Origin: Anaeroplasmataceae bacterium
GTDB taxonomy: Bacteria > Bacillota_I > Bacilli_A > Acholeplasmatales > JAEDCM01
Reading direction: 5' to 3'
Length of the DNA: 12,098 nucleotides
Assembly: GCA_016294165.1 (NCBI GenBank)
Contig: JAEDCM010000042.1
Location: forward strand, 1 to 12,098
Shown: positions 1-6,037 of the stretch, piece by piece
How the letters are laid out: every line of letters starts with the position of its first letter
Numbering within the stretch: the first letter of the stretch is position 1
The notes under the pieces: model-generated
The model's input: the letters and a program-made list of their open reading frames with translations, nothing else
What the model was told of the DNA's origin: nothing
Databases searched by the model: none
Translations under genes and position numbers: made by a program

Positions 1-77
1 CCAAAGACATCGCGTCTTCTTTTAAATTTCTTTTGTTTTACGACTTTACTTTTATCTTTTTTACTTACTAGGTTCAC
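1..77 (-). CDS. Probable PilO-like alignment protein, N-terminus only (runs off left edge)
   Basis: This is a partial gene of 25 codons that starts inside the end of the preceding pilN-like gene, overlapping it by 17 nt in another frame. The start is a GTG at 77-75, preceded by a strong GGAGGTGA Shine-Dalgarno sequence with 6 nt spacing (minus strand, about 91-84). The deduced N-terminus begins MNLVSKKDKSKVVKQKK and continues with a run of Lys/Arg. It is a highly basic cytoplasmic tail of the kind that precedes a membrane segment. The membrane segment itself lies outside the window. The position directly after pilM-pilN is where pilO normally sits, so the PilO assignment rests on gene order and the basic tail, not on homology. 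Another T4P membrane protein is possible. Confidence 0.6.
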   Translation of the reverse strand, partial: MNLVSKKDKSKVVKQKKFKRRRDVF

Positions 78-594
78 TTATCGTCACCTCCCAAGTTGTA
101 CTCGCTGATGTATCTGTCCAAAGAATACCATTGTTAGGAACCCACTCTAAATCACTTAAATTAGCACGATATTGATAACTAACTTCATTTGATATAAAAT
201 GTAGACCTAATACTATTTTACCAGTTTGTGTATCAATTTTAATACTATTAATTGTAACACCTTCAATCTTGCAAGAATAAATATCTTCAATATAATCAGT
301 ATGATTAATAATACTACTAGCAATCTCATTATAAGCTTTATTATAATTTTGTTGAAGTTGTGATGCACTTTCAGGTAGGTAAGGTAATATTTGGGCTGAT
401 AAATCATCACGTCTAACGATTAAAGCTTGTTTTTCTTTTTCAAGCTTTGTAATTTCATTACTTCTTGAAACATAAGGCATATATATGAACAATATAATAG
501 CAAATATTCCAATTGTTACAACTAAGAAGTAATCCATAATCTTATCAAGTTTACTACGTCTTTTTAATTCAAAATTTATGTATAACCCTTTCAT
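61..594 (-). CDS. pilN: PilN-like type IV pilus inner-membrane alignment protein
   Basis: Bitopic protein of 177 aa. The short cytoplasmic tail has an Ile-Asn-Phe motif at residues 6-8 followed by a Lys/Arg-rich stretch. One membrane segment lies at about 22-40, a coiled-coil-like charged helix at about 44-70, and then an extracytoplasmic alpha/beta domain. In the PilN family the conserved tail (INLLP-type, followed by Arg/Lys) docks into a groove of cytoplasmic PilM, and the coiled coil pairs with PilO. The length is normal for PilN. The gene lies 10 nt after the pilM-like gene. Its AGGAGG site overlaps the pilM stop codon (TAGGAGG), implying translational coupling. Its own last codons carry the Shine-Dalgarno sequence and GTG start of the next gene. 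Assignment is by architecture and context, since sequence conservation in PilN is low. Confidence 0.8.
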   Translation of the reverse strand: MKGLYINFELKRRSKLDKIMDYFLVVTIGIFAIILFIYMPYVSRSNEITKLEKEKQALIVRRDDLSAQILPYLPESASQLQQNYNKAYNEIASSIINHTDYIEDIYSCKIEGVTINSIKIDTQTGKIVLGLHFISNEVSYQYRANLSDLEWVPNNGILWTDTSASTTWEVTISEPSK

Positions 595-604
595 AGACTA
601 CCTC

Positions 605-1621
605 CTATTTATAAAAGCTTGCTGCAAGTGGAATATAACATCCAGTTGGAAGCAATCTCTTATAATATTTAGACTTCTTACCTAAGTCAAACACTTCAAA
701 ATCAACACCAACGATTCGCTTATTCATTTCCTCATTAAGCATCGCATCTGTTACCTTTGTTGTAAAATTATAAATTACAACCTTAGTAACTTCTTTCTTT
801 CCTTGATTTTTATTGAATTTATAATAATTTGATATTCTTGAAACATAAGTATCAATTGTATCATATAAATACTCTGGTTTTTCGATATCCTCCATCATTG
901 AGAATACAGGAAATTTTTTATCAAAGATTGTCAATGATAATAAAGTATCATATACAGTTGCAATCATCAAACCATCTTCAAGATCTTCTTCATAGAAGTC
1001 ATCGTCGTCTTCTTCCTCTTCTTCAACTTCACCATTTTCATTACGTTTAACTAATGAAGGAGCTACAATAGAACCAGTCATATCTGCTTCTTCCTTTTCA
1101 TCTGATACATAATATAATCTCCATAATGATAATGCTGGAATTTCATAAGTCATTTCTTTAATCTTTAATCGATCAAAAACATCGACATAATCTTGAAGCA
1201 TTTGTTCATCAAGAATAAATAGTGTTACGATGATTGAATCATCCTTAGCAACCTTAATGAAATGATTGAAAATTGGTGATTCAAAAGGGAAATGAATAGT
1301 TTTTCCAACTTGTGATAAAACATATTCTTGAACTGTTAATTTTTCAAGATCTGCCTTTTGAATTTCAATTTCTCTTAAAATTGCATTTTGTTCATTTAAA
1401 ACCCATCTTACGGTATTAGCTCTAATCTTAAAACTTTTTAAAATAGAAGTAAGCTTTTCTAATAAGATTGTAGGTTCTTTAATGTATCCATTTTTTATTG
1501 CCCCTTTTGGTAAGCGAACCTCTCCATAACTTTCGATTTCAGTCTTACCAGGTTCTTTTTCAACGAAACCGATAACTTCATCGTTAATTGAAAGATTAAG
1601 TTCTAATAAATTCTTCGCCAT
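605..1621 (-). CDS. pilM: PilM-like type IV pilus protein (actin/FtsA fold, degenerate ATP site)
   Basis: Cytoplasmic protein of 338 aa with no membrane segment, matching the size and order of PilM, the FtsA/actin-like protein that binds the PilN tail under the inner membrane. Around residues 5-20 is the strand-turn-strand that normally carries phosphate loop 1, but the usual Gly-Ala/Ser-Ser turn is absent. Around 218-240 the second phosphate loop, normally Asp-Ile-Gly-x-x-x-Thr, reads TVYDTLLSLTIF, so the Asp and Gly are missing. Between these lies a very acidic insert (about 198-216, a near-continuous Glu/Asp run) that looks like an exposed disordered loop. The start ATG follows an AAGGA at 11 nt spacing, overlapping the stop of the upstream gene. 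The gene is 14 nt downstream of the prepilin-peptidase-like gene and 10 nt upstream of pilN. The PilM assignment is solid by context and fold pattern; loss of ATP binding is inferred by eye. Confidence 0.8.
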   Translation of the reverse strand: MAKNLLELNLSINDEVIGFVEKEPGKTEIESYGEVRLPKGAIKNGYIKEPTILLEKLTSILKSFKIRANTVRWVLNEQNAILREIEIQKADLEKLTVQEYVLSQVGKTIHFPFESPIFNHFIKVAKDDSIIVTLFILDEQMLQDYVDVFDRLKIKEMTYEIPALSLWRLYYVSDEKEEADMTGSIVAPSLVKRNENGEVEEEEEDDDDFYEEDLEDGLMIATVYDTLLSLTIFDKKFPVFSMMEDIEKPEYLYDTIDTYVSRISNYYKFNKNQGKKEVTKVVIYNFTTKVTDAMLNEEMNKRIVGVDFEVFDLGKKSKYYKRLLPTGCYIPLAASFYK

Positions 1622-1635
1622 TTACAAACACATCC

Positions 1636-2349
1636 TTAACCCATTATTTTTAAAAGTAACTCATTTATGTATGGATAAGCAAAAATGCTAATCATACATG
1701 AATAACTTACTATATAAACAAACTTTGGTAATTTTTTAAATAGTTTGGCCAAAACTATTGCGATTATTGAAATTACTAAAAACAAGATAGTCGCTTTAAA
1801 TCCTAAAACAAGTCCTAAGCATGATGTGTATAAAACATACTTAGATAACCCCTTCTCAGATAGTGATAAGATATATGTGCATATAATGCATACTGCAAAT
1901 CCTTGAATTGATGAAATAAAATTATCATTTATGATTTGAAGTATCATCAAAATAGGTAAAAAATAATAAACTAATTTATTCAATACTAATTTGTGTTCAT
2001 AGTAACTAACAATGAAAATCATTATTAGTGAAAATAAAACCATTAAGATTAATGTATATAAACTTAGTCCATAAACTTGAAATGATAATGCATATAATAA
2101 CCCACCAAGTACTTCAATTAAAAAATACTTGATATGAATTTTTTCTTTACAAAAGTGACAATGCCCTCGATTTATGATAAATCCAACTAAAGGTATTACA
2201 TCAATAAATCTTAATTTATGATTACATTTTGGACACATGCTTCTTCTTGTTAAGGAAATATGATCTATGCTTCTTATTCCTACAACATTATAAAATGAAG
2301 CAAATGTTGCACCTAACATAAAAAAATAGACAAACCAAAATAAATGCAT
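1636..2349 (-). CDS. pilD: Prepilin peptidase family (A24) protein lacking both catalytic aspartates
   Basis: Polytopic membrane protein of 237 aa, normal for Gram-positive PilD/ComC-type enzymes. The N-terminal methyltransferase-type domain is well kept: GATFASFYNVVGIR (13-26), CxxC at Cys39/Cys42, the DVIPL motif (50-54), a second CxxC at Cys64/Cys67, and an IEVLGG motif (78-83). The peptidase half should contain Asp in an (S)D-x6-P-(D/N) motif and a second Asp in GGGDxKL. Here the first site reads SYYEHKLVLNK (115-125), which puts Tyr116 at the Asp position and Leu at the Pro. The second reads LSKYVLYTSCLGLVLG (168-183), which puts Tyr171 at the Asp position and removes the Gly run. The ORF is otherwise intact. 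It has its own sigma-A-type promoter and an AAGGTGAT ribosome binding site, and leads the pilM-pilN operon. Family membership is clear, but peptidase activity is doubtful. Confidence 0.85.
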   Translation of the reverse strand: MHLFWFVYFFMLGATFASFYNVVGIRSIDHISLTRRSMCPKCNHKLRFIDVIPLVGFIINRGHCHFCKEKIHIKYFLIEVLGGLLYALSFQVYGLSLYTLILMVLFSLIMIFIVSYYEHKLVLNKLVYYFLPILMILQIINDNFISSIQGFAVCIICTYILSLSEKGLSKYVLYTSCLGLVLGFKATILFLVISIIAIVLAKLFKKLPKFVYIVSYSCMISIFAYPYINELLLKIMG

Positions 2350-2366
2350 AATATCACCTTATTGTA

Positions 2367-2395
2367 ATTATACTATAAATTTTTAATTTATACAA
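2367..2395 (-). promoter_or_regulatory. Sigma-A-type promoter for the pilD-pilM-pilN operon
   Basis: On the minus strand a -35 box TTGTAT (2395-2390) and a perfect -10 box TATAAT (2372-2367) are separated by 17 nt. The predicted start of transcription is near 2360, so the leader is only about 11-12 nt and begins essentially at the AAGGTGAT ribosome binding site (2360-2353). The promoter lies just downstream of the pilin terminator, so it starts a separate transcription unit. Confidence 0.8.
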
Positions 2396-2407
2396 TAGAA
2401 AAGATAT

Positions 2408-2435
2408 AAAAAAAGAAGGTGAATTAATCACCTTC
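2408..2435 (-). terminator. Rho-independent terminator after the major pilin gene
   Basis: Perfect 8-bp stem (2415-2422 with 2428-2435, GAAGGTGA/TCACCTTC) with a 5-nt loop. On the minus strand it is followed directly by seven T residues (2414-2408). It lies 14 nt after the pilin stop codon and separates the pilin from the prepilin-peptidase-like gene. Confidence 0.92.
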
Positions 2436-2449
2436 AAAGTCTAAAATAA

Positions 2450-2959
2450 TTATTGAAATTTACAATCAGTAAAATTAAATTTAACTGAAACACCATCTAC
2501 TTTAACTGTTGGAACAGTTTCTCCAGTACCATCATACCATGTAACTCCTTGTGCTGCTGTTGCTGCTGCAGAATCAGTAGCAGCAGTTGCTGGATCACCA
2601 ATGCATACAGTAAAATTCGTACCATCATATAAAACATAAATCTCTTTTCCTGTTTCAACTTTAACAGTTCCTAAATCACCACTTGCTTTTAAAAGTCCAT
2701 TAGTTGTAAACCAAGCTTCTTTAGTATCAATAGTTACCTTACCAACGCATTCAACAGTAGTTCCAGCATAAGCTTCTAATAAAACTGTTTTAGCAGCAGC
2801 GATAACACCATTTGCAGATTCAACTGCAGCTTTTTCCTTTTGTCTGTTAATTACCCCAATAGTAGTTGGAATTGCGATAGCAGCGATAATACCCATGATT
2901 ACGATAACTGCAATTAATTCAACTAATGAAGTACCTTTTTTGTTTAATTTTTTTGTCAT
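2450..2959 (-). CDS. pilA: Type IV major pilin-like protein (prepilin with class III signal)
   Basis: Prepilin of 169 aa. A short basic leader MTKKLNKKG is followed by TSLVELIAVIVIMGIIAAIA, so cleavage is predicted after Gly9, giving a mature protein of 160 aa with Glu at mature position 5 (Glu14). The hydrophobic alpha1 helix spans about 10-32 and Pro31 is near its end. The remainder is a small, Thr/Val-rich globular domain with Cys71, Cys119 and Cys166. A low-complexity Ala/Thr stretch (about 123-137) is encoded by GCA/GCT-type repeats. Transcription is separate from pilB-pilC through its own promoter and a leader of about 67 nt, and it ends at a strong terminator. That pattern suits a highly expressed major pilin. 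A GAGAGGAG ribosome binding site lies 9 nt before the ATG. Being the only pilin on this strand and next to pilC supports 'major' rather than 'minor', but that is inference. Confidence 0.88.
   Translation of the reverse strand: MTKKLNKKGTSLVELIAVIVIMGIIAAIAIPTTIGVINRQKEKAAVESANGVIAAAKTVLLEAYAGTTVECVGKVTIDTKEAWFTTNGLLKASGDLGTVKVETGKEIYVLYDGTNFTVCIGDPATAATDSAAATAAQGVTWYDGTGETVPTVKVDGVSVKFNFTDCKFQ
2552..2590. repeat. GCT/GCA triplet tract with dyad symmetry inside the pilin gene
   Basis: The plus strand carries (GCT)-type triplets around 2552-2570 followed by AGCAGCA around 2579-2586. TGCTGCT and AGCAGCA form an inverted repeat about 9 nt apart. On the coding strand it encodes the Ala-rich linker of the pilin. 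Triplet slippage would only add or remove Ala/Thr residues in frame. Confidence 0.6.
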
Positions 2960-2994
2960 AGTTTTTTTCTCCTCTCATTTTTTTTAATATTTTT

Positions 2995-3027
2995 CCCCTT
3001 AGGGGTTAATGTCTTTGTCTTTTGACA
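2995..3027 (-). promoter_or_regulatory. Two small hairpins in the pilin mRNA leader
   Basis: The predicted pilin transcript begins near 3026. Its first bases can fold as TGTC-AAAA-GACA (3027-3016), placing a 4-bp hairpin at the very 5' end. About 10 nt later comes CCCC-TTA-GGGG (3005-2995), an 11-nt GC-only stem that stands out in this AT-rich gap. These could stabilise the mRNA or bind a regulator. The stems are short, so function is a guess. Confidence 0.4.
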
Positions 3028-3032
3028 CTTTC

Positions 3033-3061
3033 ATTATCGCATATAAATGTGACAAATGCAA
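3033..3061 (-). promoter_or_regulatory. Promoter of the major pilin gene (extended -10)
   Basis: On the minus strand, -35 box TTGCAT (3061-3056), a 17-nt spacer and -10 box GATAAT (3038-3033), with a TGC immediately upstream giving an extended -10. The predicted start is near 3026, leaving a leader of about 67 nt. No terminator hairpin is seen between pilC and this promoter, so read-through from the pilB operon may add to expression. Confidence 0.75.
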
Positions 3062-3126
3062 GCGTTTTTTTATAATTAACTTATCAAATTTTGTCGAAAT
3101 ATTTACATTTTTTGTTTTTTTTAATA

Positions 3127-4353
3127 TTATACACCAGATGCAAGACTTAATTGTGGCATCATAATTGCTAATAATAATGACATTACTACTGCATATACGA
3201 ATAACATTAAGAATGGCTTAATTGTTTTTTCAACTTGTGCAACTTTTACATCCGCAACTTCATTATAATAAATTGTTAAGTTATTTAATAGTTTCGGAAT
3301 TTCACTTGTTTTTTCACCGGTAGAAATCATACGAGCCATAATCGGATCGATAAATGGTGATTCTTCAAATGATTTCGCAAAGCCTTTTCCACCTTCAACA
3401 TTCGCAATAGCATCATCAATAATCTTAATAAAAATACGATTTTGAACAACCTTACGAACTACTTTTAATGCCGGCAAAGCACCTACACCGCGCCCCATTA
3501 ATTGTGATAGTGTATTAGCAATTAAGATTTGATTATTTAATTGTATTAATTTCCCAAATCCCGGAACTTTTAATACAAACATATCAACCGCATCACTAAA
3601 TCCGGTGCTTTTCTTTTTCAAGATAATAAACGTTATCACAACAACTATAATTACCGCAGCTAAAATTAGCCCATAAGCTTTTAAGAAATCATAGAATACA
3701 AGATAAATCTTGGTAAATATTGGCATATCGTTAGACCCAAATTCCGAAAACATACCAACAAATGTTGGAAATACAAAGATAACCATCGCAATCGCAACAC
3801 CTAAAGCACCAATTAAATAGGTAAGTGGCCCAGTTACCGCTTTTTTAATCTTTTTGTTTAATTTTCCTTGATTGCTAAAATATTCAGCTGCACGAGCTAT
3901 TGTTCCTCCAAGATCACCCGTTGCTTCTCCTGCTTCAGTCATCGCAATTAATAGTGGTGGGAAATCATTAGGGAATAGTTCAAATGAACTTGATAATTTA
4001 TTACCATTATATACTTCTTGTTGGATGATGAAATAAATTTTACGAATTGCTTTATTTGTTTGTTGAGTCGCAAGAATCTCTAATGCTTCAACTAATTTTA
4101 CACCAGCAGTTAAAAGTGAACCTAATTGTTTTAAATAAAAGTTCAATTGCTCAGCATTAATTGTTTGACCAAATGAAATATTACTTAATTTTGTAAAAAT
4201 ATTACTATATTCTTCAACCTTCATTACCGATAGATTTCTAGATTCAAGATATCTAGTAACCATTACCTTGTTGGTACCTTCAGTAGTACCTTTAATACGC
4301 TTACCGTTTGCATCTATAGCATCGTATCTATAACTTTTCATTACACTAGCCAT
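3127..4353 (-). CDS. pilC: Type IV pilus platform protein PilC (GspF family)
   Basis: Polytopic inner-membrane protein of 408 aa, the usual size for PilC/GspF, which couples the cytoplasmic ATPase PilB to pilin insertion. The N-terminal cytoplasmic stretch (6-50, beginning YRYDAIDANGKRIKG) is the characteristic PilC start. Two tandem GspF domains follow. The first (about 65-195) contains the FPLLIAM-type and AGEATGDL motifs near 131-148. The second (about 268-395) contains the equivalent MARMISTGEKTSEIP near 339-353. Membrane segments lie at about 172-198, 225-246 and 379-400. An AGGAG site overlapping the PilB stop (TAGGAG) lies 8 nt before the chosen ATG. A later Met at codon 5 has no such site. 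The gene starts 11 nt after pilB and is coupled to it. Confidence 0.96.
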   Translation of the reverse strand: MASVMKSYRYDAIDANGKRIKGTTEGTNKVMVTRYLESRNLSVMKVEEYSNIFTKLSNISFGQTINAEQLNFYLKQLGSLLTAGVKLVEALEILATQQTNKAIRKIYFIIQQEVYNGNKLSSSFELFPNDFPPLLIAMTEAGEATGDLGGTIARAAEYFSNQGKLNKKIKKAVTGPLTYLIGALGVAIAMVIFVFPTFVGMFSEFGSNDMPIFTKIYLVFYDFLKAYGLILAAVIIVVVITFIILKKKSTGFSDAVDMFVLKVPGFGKLIQLNNQILIANTLSQLMGRGVGALPALKVVRKVVQNRIFIKIIDDAIANVEGGKGFAKSFEESPFIDPIMARMISTGEKTSEIPKLLNNLTIYYNEVADVKVAQVEKTIKPFLMLFVYAVVMSLLLAIMMPQLSLASGV

Positions 4354-4364
4354 AAATTCAACTC

Positions 4365-6035
4365 CTATTCGTAAGCAACTTTCATTACTTCATCAAATGT
4401 AGTAATTCCGTTTATAACTTTTTCTAAACCAGCTTCAACTAATGGACGACATCCATTTTTTCTTGCAGCCTCTGTCATATCCATAACATCGGCACCATTG
4501 TTGATTAATCTTCTTAACTCATCATTAACTGAAAGGATTTCAAAGATACCAGCACGACCATAGAAACCTTTATTGTTGCATGATGCACAACCTTTTGCAC
4601 GATAAATCTTTTCAACATTTCCATATCCATATTTTTCTAACATAATACGTTCTGGTCCAGTTGGTTCATCTTGATATTTACACTCTTCACATAAACGACG
4701 AACTAAACGTTGAGAAATAACTCCCGCAAGTGAAGATGAAATTTGGAAGGCTTCAACACCCATATCTAATAAACGAGTGATTGTTTTTACAGCATCATTA
4801 GTATGGATTGTAGATAATACTAAATGTCCGGTTAATGAGGCTCTTACGGCAATTTCCGCTGTTTCAACGTCACGAATCTCTCCAATCATTACGACGTTCG
4901 GGTCTTGACGTAAGATAGCTCTTAAGGCATTAGCAAATGTCATATCAACTTCCGCATGAACTTGTACTTGGTTGATACCTTGTACACGAATTTCCACGGG
5001 ATCCTCTACTGTAATTATATTAACACCTGGAGTATTTAATTCATTTAATGCAGCATAAAGTGTTGTTGTTTTTCCTGATCCAGTAGGCCCAGATACTAGG
5101 ATAATACCACTTGACTTTTTAATTAAATCACGCATTGTTGCTTCTTCTGTTTCATTAAATCCAACTGTTCCAATGCGGTTTTCATTACCTGAAAGGTCAA
5201 GAATACGCATTACGACCTTTTCTCCACGAACTGTTGGTAAGGTAGAAATACGAAGGTCAACGCTCTTACCATTGATTACCGTTTGAATACGACCATCCTG
5301 TGGAATACGGCTCTCTGTAATGTCCATTCCACTCATAACCTTAATACGGCTAATCATTTGTGGATGAATTCTAATTGGAAAATCACGAACTGTATCCATT
5401 ACACCATCAACACGATATCTAACGATAACTTGCGTATCAAGGGGATCAATATGAATATCTGATGCTCTTTGGAATACCGCTGAAGCTAGGATTTGATTAA
5501 CCAATTGAACAATTGGTGTTTCATCATCCTCTTTTTCAAGATCAGCATCTTGAATAACCTCAACATTACTACTTGTTTCATTCTTAAGACCTAAGGCCTC
5601 TAATGTACGATTAAATCCATAATATTTTTCAATTGCTGTTTCAATTTCTTGAACAGTAGCTGAGAATGCTCTTGGTTTATAACCAGTTAAAACACGTAAA
5701 TCCTCAATAACCCCGAAATCTAGCGGATCAGATACTGCTACATGAAGGTGATTACCTTCAACCTTTAAAGGTACCACTTTATTTTGTCTTGCAAAATTCT
5801 CATCAATTAAATTTAAGATTGTCTCATCTAAATCATATTTTCCTAGAGTAATTCTTTGAATACCAGTTGTTGTTTCTAGTGTCTTAAGAATTGCTCCTTC
5901 ACTAACATATCCAAGTCTAACTAAAACTTGCCCAATTCTTTCATTTGGCTGCTTTACAGCTAATGCTTCATTTAATTGCTCAGGAGTAATTAAACGATGT
6001 TCTAATAAAATATCACCTATTCTTTTTAAAGCCAT
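4365..6035 (-). CDS. pilB: Type IV pilus extension ATPase PilB
   Basis: Hexameric secretion ATPase (GspE/PilB) of 556 aa that powers pilus assembly at the inner membrane. An N-terminal MshEN-type domain (about 1-140) contains RIGDILLEHRLI (5-16) and RIGQVLVRLGYV (33-44). The catalytic core shows Walker A GPTGSGKTT (316-324), an Asp box ITVEDPVE (341-348), Walker B VVMIGEIRD with Glu386, and a His box LTGHLVLSTIHTND (401-414). Four Cys, CxxC at 449/452 and CxxC at 483/486, form the zinc site typical of PilB and GspE but not of PilT. All catalytic motifs are intact. The start ATG lies 2 nt after the upstream stop codon, and its AGGTGA site lies inside the end of the upstream gene, so translation is coupled to the 424-aa protein. 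The MshEN domain suggests possible control by cyclic di-GMP. Confidence 0.98.
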   Translation of the reverse strand: MALKRIGDILLEHRLITPEQLNEALAVKQPNERIGQVLVRLGYVSEGAILKTLETTTGIQRITLGKYDLDETILNLIDENFARQNKVVPLKVEGNHLHVAVSDPLDFGVIEDLRVLTGYKPRAFSATVQEIETAIEKYYGFNRTLEALGLKNETSSNVEVIQDADLEKEDDETPIVQLVNQILASAVFQRASDIHIDPLDTQVIVRYRVDGVMDTVRDFPIRIHPQMISRIKVMSGMDITESRIPQDGRIQTVINGKSVDLRISTLPTVRGEKVVMRILDLSGNENRIGTVGFNETEEATMRDLIKKSSGIILVSGPTGSGKTTTLYAALNELNTPGVNIITVEDPVEIRVQGINQVQVHAEVDMTFANALRAILRQDPNVVMIGEIRDVETAEIAVRASLTGHLVLSTIHTNDAVKTITRLLDMGVEAFQISSSLAGVISQRLVRRLCEECKYQDEPTGPERIMLEKYGYGNVEKIYRAKGCASCNNKGFYGRAGIFEILSVNDELRRLINNGADVMDMTEAARKNGCRPLVEAGLEKVINGITTFDEVMKVAYE

Positions 6036-6037
6036 AA

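Noticed and set aside
829..1050. Plus-strand open frame of 73 codons inside the pilM-like gene
   Set aside because: It lies opposite a well-supported gene, has no ribosome binding site, and its His/Leu-rich composition is that of an antisense frame.
1636..2349. Prepilin-peptidase-like gene as a pseudogene
   Set aside because: The frame is intact with good promoter, ribosome site and complete N-terminal motifs. Two independent single-codon changes without any frameshift or stop argue against decay.
2541..2600. CRISPR-like or mobile-element repeat
   Set aside because: The repetition is a codon-level Ala tract inside the pilin. No spaced direct repeats, transposase, integrase or tRNA was seen anywhere in the window.
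2450..6035. Competence pseudopilus (comG) operon or type II secretion system
   Set aside because: ComG operons run as comGA-comGB-comGC in order and lack pilM/pilN, and type II secretion would need a secretin and GspL/M/C. The MshEN-bearing PilB and the PilM-PilN pair fit T4P better.
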